NCBI GenBank assembly: GCA_020248985.1
Contig: JADCGL010000030.1
Span: 1-64,000 of the forward strand
DNA length: 64,000 nt
Source of the DNA: Telmatospirillum sp.
GTDB lineage: Bacteria; Pseudomonadota; Alphaproteobacteria; CACIAM-22H2
Direction of reading: 5' to 3'
The first letter of the stretch is position 1. Each line of letters opens with the position of its first letter. The notes beneath the pieces were generated by a model. That model saw only the letters and a program-made list of their open reading frames with translations. It did no database searches and was not told the origin of the DNA. Below are positions 36,101 through 45,471 of this stretch, piece after piece. The position numbers and the translations under genes are program-made.

Positions 36101-37531
36101 ATGAACAAGATATTATATGCTTCTGCCGCTGCGACGGTGGCACTTGCGATCGGGTTCGGCACCTTCACCGGCGCCCATGCCCAGACGCTCGAAGAGGCGC
36201 TGTCGAACGCTTATCGCTCCAATCCCGAAATTCTCGCCCAGCGCGCCGGCCTGCGCGCCGTCGACGAACAGTTGCCGCGTGCCTTGTCGCAATGGCGCCC
36301 GACGGTGACTGCCAGCGGCAACGCCGGGCCTGCGCGCGACAGCAACGCGACCACGGCCACCGTTTTCGGCGCCAACGGCGCTTCGGATCGCACCACGACA
36401 TTCACCGAACGGCGCCGCACGCAAGCGCTCGCCTCACTGCAGGCGACCCAACCGCTCTATCGCGGCGGCCGTTCGACGGCCGAACTCAACCGTGCCGAAG
36501 CCAACGTCCAGGCCGGCCGCGCCCAGTTGAGCGCCATCGAACAGCGCGTCCTGCTCGATTCCGCAACCGCCTACATCAATCTTGCGCGCGAACTGGCCGT
36601 ACTCGAACTCAACACCAACAACGTGCAGGTTCTGCAGCGCCAGCTCGAAGCCGCGCGTGATCGTTTCCAAGTCGGCGAAATCACGCGCACCGACGTGAGC
36701 CAGGCCGAAGCGCGTCTGGCGCAGGCGCAGGCGACGCGCACCGGCTCCGAAGGCAACGTCGCGACCGCGCGGGCCGCCTATCTGCGCGTGATCGGCAGCG
36801 AAGCCGGCCGCGTCGCCGTGCCGCCCTTGCCGAGTTCGCTGCTCCCGGGATCGGAAGAGGAAGCCCGCCAACTCGCCATGGCCACCAACCCGACCCTGGT
36901 GCAGGCGCGCTTCACGCACGAATCTTCGAAGCACGACGTGGCACTGGTCGAAGGCGAAAAACTGCCGACCGTGGCGTTGCAAGCCGATGCGATCCGCTCG
37001 GTGGAGCCGGCAGGTTCGCGCGGTTTCCGGCGCGACACGGTGGACGTTCTGCTTACGGTGACAGTGCCGATTTATCAGGCTGGCCAGCCCGATGCGCGCG
37101 CGCGCGAAGCCAAGCAGGTCGAGGGCCAGCGCCGCACGCAGGTCGATGTTTCGACGCGCCAGGTTTCCGACGACGCAACGCGGGCCTGGCAGCAATTCAA
37201 GACGGCGGGGGCCCAGATCCTGTCGTTCCAGGAGCAGATCCGGTCGAACGAAATTGCGCTTGAAGGCGTCACGCAGGAAGCGCGCGTGGGTTCGCGCACT
37301 GTGCTCGACGTGCTAAACGCCGAGCAGGAACTGCTCACAAGCCGCGTGAGCCTTGTCCAGTCGCAGCGCGACCAAGTCCTGGCGGCGTTCCAGCTGCTGA
37401 GTGCGACCGGGCGCTTGTCGGCCAGAGAACTGGCGCTGCCGGTCGAAATCTACGATCCGTCGATCTACACGGAAGCGGCCCGGTCGCGGTGGATCGGTAC
37501 CGACATACCGGGCGAAGAAACCAAGAAGTAG
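36101..37531 (+). CDS. tolC: TolC-family type I secretion outer membrane protein
   Basis: The 476-residue protein has a signal peptide (about 1-27, ending AHAQ) and the internal duplication of the TolC/OEP fold: TLEEALSNAYRSNPEILAQRA in the first half and SSKHDVALVEGEKLPTVAL in the second, with long coiled coils and LDVLNAEQELLTSRV near the end. It forms a trimeric outer-membrane channel for efflux and type I secretion. GAGGAG precedes the ATG. It lies 25 bases after the rhodanese gene. A GC-rich hairpin follows the stop. Confidence 0.94.
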   Translation: MNKILYASAAATVALAIGFGTFTGAHAQTLEEALSNAYRSNPEILAQRAGLRAVDEQLPRALSQWRPTVTASGNAGPARDSNATTATVFGANGASDRTTTFTERRRTQALASLQATQPLYRGGRSTAELNRAEANVQAGRAQLSAIEQRVLLDSATAYINLARELAVLELNTNNVQVLQRQLEAARDRFQVGEITRTDVSQAEARLAQAQATRTGSEGNVATARAAYLRVIGSEAGRVAVPPLPSSLLPGSEEEARQLAMATNPTLVQARFTHESSKHDVALVEGEKLPTVALQADAIRSVEPAGSRGFRRDTVDVLLTVTVPIYQAGQPDARAREAKQVEGQRRTQVDVSTRQVSDDATRAWQQFKTAGAQILSFQEQIRSNEIALEGVTQEARVGSRTVLDVLNAEQELLTSRVSLVQSQRDQVLAAFQLLSATGRLSARELALPVEIYDPSIYTEAARSRWIGTDIPGEETKK

Positions 37532-37532
37532 C

Positions 37533-37552
37533 CCCCGGTTTGTTCTCCGGGG
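37533..37552 (+). terminator. Weak hairpin after tolC, no T-run
   Basis: CCCCGG (37533-37538) pairs with CCGGGG (37547-37552) across an 8-base loop, directly after the tolC stop. No T tract follows, so it is at best a weak or factor-dependent terminator or an mRNA-stabilising structure. Confidence 0.35.
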
Positions 37553-37624
37553 TCTGATGGATATCTCTGGCGCCTAAAGGTTTTGTCGCCTAAAGTTAAT
37601 GTTAGGAATGGCTAAAGCACGACG

Positions 37625-38245
37625 ATGACGGATCCAAAGAACCAACAAGAACCGTCGATGGAGGAAATCCTCGCCTCCATCCGCCGAATTATTTCGGAGG
37701 ATGGCGACGCAGGAAAAGCGCCTCCGGCTGCCCCGCCGCCTGCGGCTGAAGCCCCACCACCCCCGCCGCCGCCACCCCCCCCTCCGCCACCGCCCCCTCC
37801 GCCGCCCCCTCCGCCGCCGCCTCCAATGATGGAGCCCGAGCCGGAGCCGATGATGGAAGAGATGGAGGCTGCGCCGCCGCCACCCCCTCCGCCGCCGCCC
37901 CCTCCGCCGCCGCGTCCGCGGGCCCCGATGCCGGAGCCTGAGCAAGACGACGTGATGGAGCTTACGAACGTCGTCGATAAACCTCCGCCGGTCATGGCGG
38001 AGGAGCCGCGTCGGCTTATGTCCGATGGCACGGCGCGCCAAGCCTCCGACGCGCTTCAGGGATTGCAGGCGCGCGTGCCGCGCAATCTGCTGCTCGGCAA
38101 TTCCGATCTGACGATCGAGGATCTGGTCCGGGCCGAACTGCGCCCGATCCTCAAAGCGTGGCTCGACCAGTATCTGCCCGATCTCGTCGAGCGCATGGTC
38201 CAACGCGAAATTCGCCGCATTACGCGCGAATCGCAGGACTATTGA
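37625..38245 (+). CDS. popZ: PopZ-like polar organising protein (DUF2497)
   Basis: PopZ forms a polar matrix that anchors the chromosome centromere and polarity factors in alphaproteobacteria. The 206 residues have the conserved N-terminal helix PSMEEILASIRRIISED (about 10-26), a disordered Pro/Glu-rich spacer and a C-terminal helical oligomerisation domain (about 158-200) with LIVEDL-type and LRPILKAWLDQYLPDLVERM motifs. The spacer holds one run of 24 consecutive Pro and another of 13. Caulobacter PopZ is shorter (about 177) with a less extreme spacer. The gene lies 31 bases before valS, its usual neighbour. Confidence 0.9.
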   Translation: MTDPKNQQEPSMEEILASIRRIISEDGDAGKAPPAAPPPAAEAPPPPPPPPPPPPPPPPPPPPPPPPMMEPEPEPMMEEMEAAPPPPPPPPPPPPPRPRAPMPEPEQDDVMELTNVVDKPPPVMAEEPRRLMSDGTARQASDALQGLQARVPRNLLLGNSDLTIEDLVRAELRPILKAWLDQYLPDLVERMVQREIRRITRESQDY

Positions 38246-38276
38246 GCTTCGGCGCCGCAGCACTTAAGACAGCTTC

Positions 38277-41018
38277 ATGACCGAACCAGCCAAGCTCGAG
38301 GGCGCCGAGAGCGGCCTCGCAAAAACCTATGCGCCCGCCGCGATCGAAGCCAAGCACTACGCCGCTTGGGAAAAGGCCGGCAGCTTCGCCTGCAATCCCG
38401 CCTCGGATCGCACGCCCTACACGATCATGATGCCGCCGCCCAACGTGACGGGCTCGCTGCATATGGGGCACGCGCTGACCTTCACTTTGCAGGATGCGCT
38501 GATCCGCTTCTGGCGCATGCGCGGACGCGACGTGCTGTGGCAGCCGGGCACAGACCATGCCGGCATTGCGACGCAGATGGTCGTCGAACGCCGTTTGGCC
38601 GAGCGCGGCATCGCACTCGACCGCGGCGGCGTGCCGGAGGGCAACAAAGTTCTGATCGGGCGCGCCGAGTTCCTCGACGAAGCCTGGAAATGGAAGGCCG
38701 AGTCCGGCGGCACCATCACGCGCCAGCTGCGCCGCTTAGGGGCTTCGCCCGATTGGGCGCGCGAACGCTTCACGATGGACGAGGGCCTGTCGCAGGCCGT
38801 GCGCAAAGTCTTCGTCGATCTGCACAAGCAGGGTCTCATCTACCGCGACAAGCGGCTTGTGAACTGGGACCCGAAGCTGCACACGGCGATCTCCGATCTC
38901 GAGGTCGAACAGCGCGAGATCAAGGGCCATCTCTGGCATCTCAAATATCCGATCGCCGGCGAAGAGGGGCGCTTCATCGTGGTCGCAACCACGCGTCCCG
39001 AGACGATGCTAGGCGACACCGGCATTGCCGTTCATCCGGACGATCCGCGTTTCAAAGATCTGCAGGGCAAGCAGGCCGTGCTGCCGCTCGTCGGCCGCTT
39101 GCTGCCGATCGTCGCCGACGAGTATTCGGATCCCGAAAAAGGGACGGGCGCCGTCAAGATGACGCCCGCGCACGATTTCAACGATTTCGACGTCGCCAAG
39201 CGCCACGGCCTTGCCTTCATCAACGTGCTCGACAAGGACGCGCGCATCTTGGGCGACGTGCCCGACGCCTATCGCGGGCTCGACCGCTATGCCGCGCGCA
39301 AGGCCATCGTGGCCGATCTCGAAGCGCTGGGCCTGGTCGAGAAGATCGAACCGCATACGCACACCGTGCCGCACGGCGACCGCTCGGGGGTGGCCCTTGA
39401 GCCGTGGCTGACCGACCAATGGTTCTGCGATGCGGCCACGCTGGCCAAACCGGCCATCGAAGCGGTCGAGCAGGGGCATACGCGCTTCGTGCCCAAGCAT
39501 TGGGAGAACACCTATTACGAATGGATGCGCAACATCCAGCCCTGGTGCGTGAGCCGCCAGCTCTGGTGGGGCCATCGCATTCCGGCCTGGTACGCGCCCG
39601 ACGGCAGCGTGTTCGTCGAAGCCGACGAAACGGCAGCACAGGCCGCCGCACGCGCGAAATTCGGGCGCGACATCGAACTCAAACAAGACAGCGACGTGCT
39701 CGACACGTGGTTCTCGTCCGCACTGTGGCCGTTCTCCACACTCGGCTGGCCCGAAGAAACGCCGGAGCTCAAGCGCTACTATCCGGGCGACGTGCTCGTC
39801 ACGGGCTTCGACATCATCTTCTTCTGGGTCGCCCGCATGATGATGATGGGCATCCATTTCGGCAATCCGGGCAAAAAACTCGCCGAGCGCGTGCCGTTCA
39901 AGCACGTGTATATCCACGCGCTGGTGCGCGACGAGCGCGGCCAAAAAATGTCGAAATCGAAGGGCAACATCATCGACCCGCTCGATCTCATCGACAAATA
40001 CGGCACCGACGCGCTGCGTTTCACATTGTGCGCGCTCGCAGCGCAAGGGCGCGACATCAAGCTCGCACCCGCGCGCGTCGAAGGCTATCGCAACTTCATC
40101 ACCAAGCTGTGGAACGCCGCGCGCTATGCCGGCATGAACGGCGTGGCACCCGATCCGACATTCGATCCGGCGTCGGCCACGCTAACCGTCGATCGCTGGC
40201 TCTTGGGCGAACTGGGCAAGACGGCAGCTTCCGTAACGGCCGCCCTCGAAGCCTATCGCTTCAACGAAGCGGCCGATGCGCTCTATCGCTTCGTATGGGG
40301 CACGTTCTGCGACTGGTATCTCGAATTCAGCAAGCCCTTGCTGCAGAGCGGCAGCGCTGCCGACCAGGCCGAAGTGCGCGGCACCACCAGCTTCGTGATC
40401 GGCCAATGCCTGAAGCTCCTGCATCCGCTTGCCCCGTACGTGACCGAAGAGCTTTGGGAGACGATGGGCTATCGCGCGGCAGGGCCGCAATTGATGGTCG
40501 AGAGTTGGCCCGATCTCAAGCCCATGCCGGGCGATGCGGCCGCGCAAGAAGAGATGAACTGGGTCGTCGAAACGATCTCGGCGATCCGCACGCTGCGCGC
40601 CGAAATGAACGTGCCGCCCGCCGCCCGCTTGGCCTTGCATGTGCGCGACGCGAATGCGACGGCGCAGATGCGCATCGAGCGCCATGGCGGGCTCATCCGC
40701 ACGCTCGCGCGCATCGAGGCGATCGGCCCGGAGGCCGGCGGACCGACCAAGGGTGGCGCACCCATCGTGGTGCCGGATGCAACCTTCGTGCTGCCGCTTG
40801 CCGGCATCGTCGATACGGCGGCTGAAACCAAGCGGCTCGAAAAGGAACTCGCCCGCCTCGACGGCGAGATCGCCAAGATCGACAAGAAATTCGCGAATGC
40901 GGATTTCGTCGCCAAAGCCGATCCGGAAGTCATCGCCGAAAACAAAGAGCGCAAGGCGGACGCACAATCCGCAATCGCGCGCCTGCGCGCGTCGCTGGAT
41001 CTGATCCGTTCGATTTGA
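38277..41018 (+). CDS. valS: Valyl-tRNA synthetase
   Basis: The 913-residue class I synthetase charges tRNA-Val. It has the HIGH-type motif HMGH at 62-65 in PPPNVTGSLHMGHAL, a CP1 editing domain (about 175-390, with TTRPETMLGDT), the KMSKS motif KMSKSKGN near 557, an anticodon-binding helical domain and a C-terminal coiled coil (ETKRLEKELARLDGEIAKID). Length is normal. It is probably the last gene of the pcm-tolC-popZ-valS block. Confidence 0.98.
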   Translation: MTEPAKLEGAESGLAKTYAPAAIEAKHYAAWEKAGSFACNPASDRTPYTIMMPPPNVTGSLHMGHALTFTLQDALIRFWRMRGRDVLWQPGTDHAGIATQMVVERRLAERGIALDRGGVPEGNKVLIGRAEFLDEAWKWKAESGGTITRQLRRLGASPDWARERFTMDEGLSQAVRKVFVDLHKQGLIYRDKRLVNWDPKLHTAISDLEVEQREIKGHLWHLKYPIAGEEGRFIVVATTRPETMLGDTGIAVHPDDPRFKDLQGKQAVLPLVGRLLPIVADEYSDPEKGTGAVKMTPAHDFNDFDVAKRHGLAFINVLDKDARILGDVPDAYRGLDRYAARKAIVADLEALGLVEKIEPHTHTVPHGDRSGVALEPWLTDQWFCDAATLAKPAIEAVEQGHTRFVPKHWENTYYEWMRNIQPWCVSRQLWWGHRIPAWYAPDGSVFVEADETAAQAAARAKFGRDIELKQDSDVLDTWFSSALWPFSTLGWPEETPELKRYYPGDVLVTGFDIIFFWVARMMMMGIHFGNPGKKLAERVPFKHVYIHALVRDERGQKMSKSKGNIIDPLDLIDKYGTDALRFTLCALAAQGRDIKLAPARVEGYRNFITKLWNAARYAGMNGVAPDPTFDPASATLTVDRWLLGELGKTAASVTAALEAYRFNEAADALYRFVWGTFCDWYLEFSKPLLQSGSAADQAEVRGTTSFVIGQCLKLLHPLAPYVTEELWETMGYRAAGPQLMVESWPDLKPMPGDAAAQEEMNWVVETISAIRTLRAEMNVPPAARLALHVRDANATAQMRIERHGGLIRTLARIEAIGPEAGGPTKGGAPIVVPDATFVLPLAGIVDTAAETKRLEKELARLDGEIAKIDKKFANADFVAKADPEVIAENKERKADAQSAIARLRASLDLIRSI

Positions 41019-41021
41019 GCC

Positions 41022-41411
41022 TTACGCGGTCGGCGGATCGATCAGCGAGACGTGGGCGGCGACCACGCGCCAGCCCTCGGGGAAGCGCACCCAGCTTTGC
41101 TGCTGGCGACCGAGCTTGCTGCTGCCCGTGCGCCGGAACAAGGTCGAGGCCACGGCGAAGTCGCGCCCGTAGGTCGTGATGACGGTGTTCTCGAGCGTGC
41201 GCTGCAGACCCTGCGGCGAGCGTGCCGCGCGGAACGCCTTGATCGCCTCGTAGCCGAACAGGTTTTCGGCAATGCCGAGGCGCACGGTCGTCGGCTTCTG
41301 TGCGAACAATTCGTCGAGCGTTTCGACATCGTTGGTGGTGAGCGCCACTTCATAGCGTTCGAACGCCGCCTTCACCTCGGCGAGCACGTCGGGCAGATCG
41401 ATCTCGGGCAT
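41022..41411 (-). CDS. AtzH/HpxZ-like small NTF2-fold protein (DUF3225)
   Basis: This 129-residue SnoaL/NTF2-like protein has [38 protein letters not shown] and a C-terminal [17 protein letters not shown]. This pattern matches DUF3225 members such as HpxZ of oxalurate catabolism and AtzH, described as a 1,3-dicarboxyurea hydrolase. The assignment is by recall of family and context. It follows the amidase by 22 bases on the same strand, which is the classical neighbourhood. The substrate here is unknown. Confidence 0.75.
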   Translation of the reverse strand: MPEIDLPDVLAEVKAAFERYEVALTTNDVETLDELFAQKPTTVRLGIAENLFGYEAIKAFRAARSPQGLQRTLENTVITTYGRDFAVASTLFRRTGSSKLGRQQQSWVRFPEGWRVVAAHVSLIDPPTA

Positions 41412-41433
41412 TGGGGTCTTTCCGAAAAGGGAG

Positions 41434-42822
41434 CTAAAGGGCGACCGGCGCGCGCGCGACACCGGCCGTTTCGAGGAAGTGGGCGGCACGCAAAGCAAGA
41501 TCTTCGCGCCACGGGGCCGCGATAATCTGCACGGCGACGGGCAGGGGGCCGAGCCCATGAAAGGGAACTGCAACGACCGGCAAGCCCACGAACGAAATCG
41601 GCTGCGTATAGACGCCGATATTGGGCCGCAGCAGCATTTCTTGGCCGTTGAGCGTGAAGGTCTGCTGGCCGATCGCCGGGGCCGCGCACGGCGTCGCAGG
41701 GGCCAGCAGCAGATCGAATTTTTCGAACAGCTTGGCGACTTCGCCTTGGAACCAGCTGCGCACACGTTGGGCCTGCATGTACCAGGCGCCGGGCAGAAGA
41801 TTGCCCGCAATCAAACGGTCGCGCGTGGCCGGATCGAAATCGGCCGCACGCTTGCGCAGACGCTCGAGATGCAGCTGGCCGCCTTCGACATTGGTGATAA
41901 CGAACGCGGCCGCGCGCGCGCGATGCACTTGCGGCATTTCGACCGTTTCTTTGGTGCCCATCGCCTCGGCGCAGCGCCGCACGGCCTCGTACACGATCGC
42001 TTCGCCGCCGGCCCCGAAATAGCCGCCGAGCGACGCCACACGCAAACCGCCAATGCCGCTTTCAAGCGTGGGCAAAGTCGGCTCGGGCGCACGCTGCGCG
42101 CAGGCGCGGTCATTGGCATCGGGGCCTTGCATGGCGTCGTAGGCCAAAGCCAAGTCGCCCGCCGAGCGTGCGAGCGGACCTAGATGGTCGAAGGCGCCGA
42201 CAAACGGAAACGAGCCGTGGCGCGTGAGGCGTCCGAAGGTGGGCTTGAGCCCGAACAGGCCGCAGAAGGAGGCCGGCACGCGGATCGAGCCGTTGGTATC
42301 GGAGCCGAGCGCGATCGTCGCCATCCCGCCTGCAACCGCTCCGCCCGAACCGCCGGACGAACCGCCGGTCATGCGCGAAGGGTCGTGCGGATTGCGCGAC
42401 GCGCCGTCATGCACATTTTCGCCCGTGAAGTCGTAGGCGTATTCGCCCATATTGAGGGCACCCAGCAGCACCGCATCGGCCGCATCCATGCGTGCCACAA
42501 GGGCGCCGTCGGCCATGGCCGGGGCCAAGTCGCGATTGATTTTGGACCCGGCGCGCGTCGGCAACCCCGCAACGTCGAACAGGTTCTTGACCGCAAACGG
42601 CACACCCGCGAGTGCGCCAAGCTTTTCGCCGCGCATGCGCCGCGCATCGATGTCGCGTGCCTTGGCGAGCGCGCGTGCGGCCGTCACATCCGTATAGGCG
42701 TTGAGCGTGGGATTGGATGCTGCAATGCGCGCCAGATGCGTTTCGGCAACCGCGACGGCACTCAAAGCACCGGACTGAACTTGGCGCGCGATCTCGCGCG
42801 CCGGCATCTCGATCGGGGTCAT
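41434..42822 (-). CDS. Amidase, AtzE/HpxY-type (GatA-like amidase signature)
   Basis: This 462-residue amidase-signature enzyme has Lys79 in GVPFAVKN, the cis-Ser in [12 protein letters not shown] (Ser155/156) and the nucleophile Ser179 in [10 protein letters not shown]. The Ser-cisSer-Lys triad is complete. AtzE-type members need a small GatC-like partner, AtzG, and hydrolyse small ureido or biuret compounds. Such a partner (42819-43001) overlaps the start of this gene by 4 bases. It is not gatA, which lies at the right edge of the window. The exact substrate is unknown. Confidence 0.85.
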   Translation of the reverse strand: MTPIEMPAREIARQVQSGALSAVAVAETHLARIAASNPTLNAYTDVTAARALAKARDIDARRMRGEKLGALAGVPFAVKNLFDVAGLPTRAGSKINRDLAPAMADGALVARMDAADAVLLGALNMGEYAYDFTGENVHDGASRNPHDPSRMTGGSSGGSGGAVAGGMATIALGSDTNGSIRVPASFCGLFGLKPTFGRLTRHGSFPFVGAFDHLGPLARSAGDLALAYDAMQGPDANDRACAQRAPEPTLPTLESGIGGLRVASLGGYFGAGGEAIVYEAVRRCAEAMGTKETVEMPQVHRARAAAFVITNVEGGQLHLERLRKRAADFDPATRDRLIAGNLLPGAWYMQAQRVRSWFQGEVAKLFEKFDLLLAPATPCAAPAIGQQTFTLNGQEMLLRPNIGVYTQPISFVGLPVVAVPFHGLGPLPVAVQIIAAPWREDLALRAAHFLETAGVARAPVAL

Positions 42823-43001
42823 GGCCGGAAGACCGGGGCCGCTTCGACCGTGTCGGGCAGTTCGAACGACATGACGAGTTCGGCGATCGCCGCCGTGCGC
42901 TCGAAATTCGCGACCACGCCGGGCCGGTATTCGGCATCCAATGTCAGGCCCAGTGCGGCGGCCGCATGGTCCACATATTTCTCGACGGCGTCCTTGTCCA
43001 A
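42819..43001 (-). CDS. AtzG-like small amidase partner (DUF4089)
   Basis: The small protein (60 residues from the TTG at 43001) has the pattern VEKYVDHAAAALGLTL ... YRPGVVANFERTAAIAELVM ... [13 protein letters not shown], typical of AtzG/HpxX, a GatC-like subunit that stabilises the amidase. The TTG is chosen because GGGAG lies 6 bases upstream; ATGs at 43040 and 43046 give longer alternatives without a ribosome site. The 3' end overlaps the amidase start by 4 bases. Its 5' end lies 122 bases from metG, on the opposite strand. Confidence 0.68.
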   Translation of the reverse strand: MDKDAVEKYVDHAAAALGLTLDAEYRPGVVANFERTAAIAELVMSFELPDTVEAAPVFRP

Positions 43002-43123
43002 AACCAAACTCCCGTAAGCCTTTGAAGAAAGCGGAAACATGCACATCGGATGCCAAGCGCCCGCCGGTTGCCAGCGTGCCCGGAATCCTCCATAAACAGC
43101 GCACTTTGCGACAGGAAAACCCG

Positions 43124-44680
43124 ATGCGTTCCTACTACATCACGACCCCCATCTATTATGTCAACGACGTGCCGCATATCGGGCACGCCTACACGACGCT
43201 TGCCTGCGACGTGCTGGCGCGTTTCATGCGCCTGGATGGGGCCAAGGTGTTTTTCCTGACCGGGACGGACGAGCACGGGCAGAAGGTCGAAAAATCCGCA
43301 TTGGCCGCGGGCATGACGCCGCAGCAATTCACGGACAAGGTCTCGGCGAATTTCCGCGCCCTTGGCCCGGCCCTCGATTTTTCGAACGACGATTTCATCC
43401 GCACGACAGAGCCGCGCCATGTGGCCGCAAGCCAGGCGATCTGGCAGGCCATGGCGGCGCGCAAGACGCCGCTTGGCAAAGACAACATCTATCTCGACGC
43501 CTATCGCGGCTGGTATGCGGTGCGCGACGAAGCCTATTACGACGAAAGCGAGCTCACCACGGGGCCGGACGGCAAGAAGCGCGCACCGTCGGGGGCGGAA
43601 GTGGAGTGGGTTGAAGAGCCGTCCTATTTCTTCCGCCTGTCCGACTGGACGCAATGGCTGCTCGATTTCTACCGCGACAATCCGGCCGCCGTGGGGCCGC
43701 AAACACGCCTCAACGAGGTGCGCAGTTTCGTGAGCCAAGGGCTGCACGATCTGTCGATCTCGCGCACCACGTTCGGCTGGGGCATCAAGGTGCCGGGCGA
43801 CGACAAGCACGTGATGTATGTGTGGCTCGATGCGCTCACGAACTACATCACGGCGGCAGGCTATCCCGACGTGGATGGCGAAAAATTCAAGACGTTCTGG
43901 CCCGCCGACCTGCACATGGTCGGCAAAGATATCGTGCGCTTCCACACGGTCTATTGGCCCGCGTTTCTGGCGGCCGCCGGTCTGCCCACGCCCAAGCGCG
44001 TGTTTGCGCATGGTTGGTGGACGATCGAAGGCCAGAAAATGTCGAAATCTCTCGGCAACGCGGTCGAGCCCTTGAAACTCGTCGAGCAATACGGCCTCGA
44101 TCAGGTCCGCTATTTCCTGATGCGCGAAGTGCCGTTTGGCCAGGACGGCGATTTCAGCCGGGCCGCGATGATCCGGCGCACGAATACCGACCTTGCCAAC
44201 GATCTCGGCAATCTGAGCCAGCGCGTGCTGTCTTTCATCGCCAAGAATGCCGGTGCGGCCGTGCCCACACCGGGCGACTATGCGGATGCCGACCGTACGA
44301 TGCTGGCGGCAACCGCAGGGCTGCTGGAGACGACGCGCAACGAGCTTGAGCAGCAGAATTTCCACAAAGCGCTCGAAGCGATTTTCGCGACCATTGCGGA
44401 CGCCAACCGCTATGTCGATGGCCAAGCGCCGTGGAGCCTGCGCAAGACCGATCCGGCGCGCATGGCGACCGTACTTTACGTACTCGTCGAAACGCTGCGG
44501 CGTGCAGGTCTCGTGCTGCAGCCTTTCATGCCGGCGACGATGGCAAAACTGCTCGACCAGTTGGCGATCCCGGCGGATGCGCGCAGCTTCGCAGCCTGGG
44601 ACAAAAGCCTTGTGCCGGGTACTGCCTTGCCGGCGCCGAGCGGCTTGTTCCCGCGTTACGTCGAAGAGCTCAAGGTCTAA
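43124..44680 (+). CDS. metG: Methionyl-tRNA synthetase
   Basis: The 518-residue class I synthetase charges tRNA-Met. It has HIGH at 18-21 (YYVNDVPHIGHAYTT), TDEHGQKVEKSA, KMSKS in QKMSKSLGN near 305 and an alpha-helical anticodon domain. It is of the shorter form without the two zinc Cys pairs and without a C-terminal tRNA-binding dimerisation domain. In related genomes metG commonly follows holB; here they are separated by about 11 kb. It is followed by tatD after 5 bases. Confidence 0.97.
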   Translation: MRSYYITTPIYYVNDVPHIGHAYTTLACDVLARFMRLDGAKVFFLTGTDEHGQKVEKSALAAGMTPQQFTDKVSANFRALGPALDFSNDDFIRTTEPRHVAASQAIWQAMAARKTPLGKDNIYLDAYRGWYAVRDEAYYDESELTTGPDGKKRAPSGAEVEWVEEPSYFFRLSDWTQWLLDFYRDNPAAVGPQTRLNEVRSFVSQGLHDLSISRTTFGWGIKVPGDDKHVMYVWLDALTNYITAAGYPDVDGEKFKTFWPADLHMVGKDIVRFHTVYWPAFLAAAGLPTPKRVFAHGWWTIEGQKMSKSLGNAVEPLKLVEQYGLDQVRYFLMREVPFGQDGDFSRAAMIRRTNTDLANDLGNLSQRVLSFIAKNAGAAVPTPGDYADADRTMLAATAGLLETTRNELEQQNFHKALEAIFATIADANRYVDGQAPWSLRKTDPARMATVLYVLVETLRRAGLVLQPFMPATMAKLLDQLAIPADARSFAAWDKSLVPGTALPAPSGLFPRYVEELKV

Positions 44681-44685
44681 GCCCG

Positions 44686-45471
44686 ATGCTCGTCGACAGC
44701 CATTGCCATCTCGACTATCCGGACCTGCAGAAGGATTTTTCGGGCGTGATGGCGCGCGCCAAATCGGCGGGCGTGGAAACGATGCTCGCGATCGGCACCA
44801 AGCTGCGCGATTTCGACGGCGTGCGCGCGATCGCCGAAGCCAACGACAATGTGTTCTGCACGGTCGGCATCCATCCGCACGAGGCGGCCAACGAGCAGAC
44901 GGCCGCCGCAGCCTTGGTGGCACTGGCCGACCATCCCAAGATCGTCGGGATCGGCGAAACCGGGCTCGATTATTTCTACGAAAAGAGCCCGCGCGAAGCG
45001 CAGGCCGAGAATTTCCGCGCCCATATGCGCGCGGCCCATGCGAGCGGTCTGCCGCTTGTGGTGCATACGCGCGACGCCGACGCCGACACGGCCGATTTGC
45101 TCGATTGGGCGCACCGCGAATTGCCGGGCACAATCGGCGTGCTGCATTGCTTCACCTCGTCGCTTGAGCTTGCGCAGAAGGCGATCGGGCTCGGCTACTA
45201 CATCTCGATCTCCGGCATCGTGACCTTCAAAAACGCCGAAGATCTGCGCGCAACGGTGCGCGCGTTGCCGCTCGAGCGGTTGCTGGTCGAAACGGACTCG
45301 CCGTATTTGGCACCGGTCCCTAAGCGCGGCAAACCGTGCGAGCCGAGCTACGTGCTGCACACGGCCACGTATGTGGCCGAGCTCAAGGGTGTGGGCCTGC
45401 CGGAACTTGCCAAGGCCACCAGCGACAATTTCTACCGGCTGTTTTCGCGCGCCAAGCGCCCGGCGGCATGA
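44686..45471 (+). CDS. tatD: TatD family metal-dependent hydrolase
   Basis: The 261-residue TIM-barrel hydrolase (DNase/deacylase-like, biological role debated) has the HxH metal motif HCH at 6-8 in VDSHCHLDY, GIHPHEA, GETGLDYFY, VVHTRDADADT, HCFTSSLELA and ETDSPYLAP. All metal ligands are present. The ATG at 44686 lies 5 bases after the metG stop; the 3' end overlaps the next gene by ATGA. It belongs to the metG-tatD-PhnP block. Confidence 0.93.
   Translation: MLVDSHCHLDYPDLQKDFSGVMARAKSAGVETMLAIGTKLRDFDGVRAIAEANDNVFCTVGIHPHEAANEQTAAAALVALADHPKIVGIGETGLDYFYEKSPREAQAENFRAHMRAAHASGLPLVVHTRDADADTADLLDWAHRELPGTIGVLHCFTSSLELAQKAIGLGYYISISGIVTFKNAEDLRATVRALPLERLLVETDSPYLAPVPKRGKPCEPSYVLHTATYVAELKGVGLPELAKATSDNFYRLFSRAKRPAA

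Noticed and set aside
41434-42822. Amidase as a second gatA
   Set aside because: A true gatC-gatA-gatB run is at 60.9-64 kb, and this gene has AtzG- and AtzH-like partners instead.
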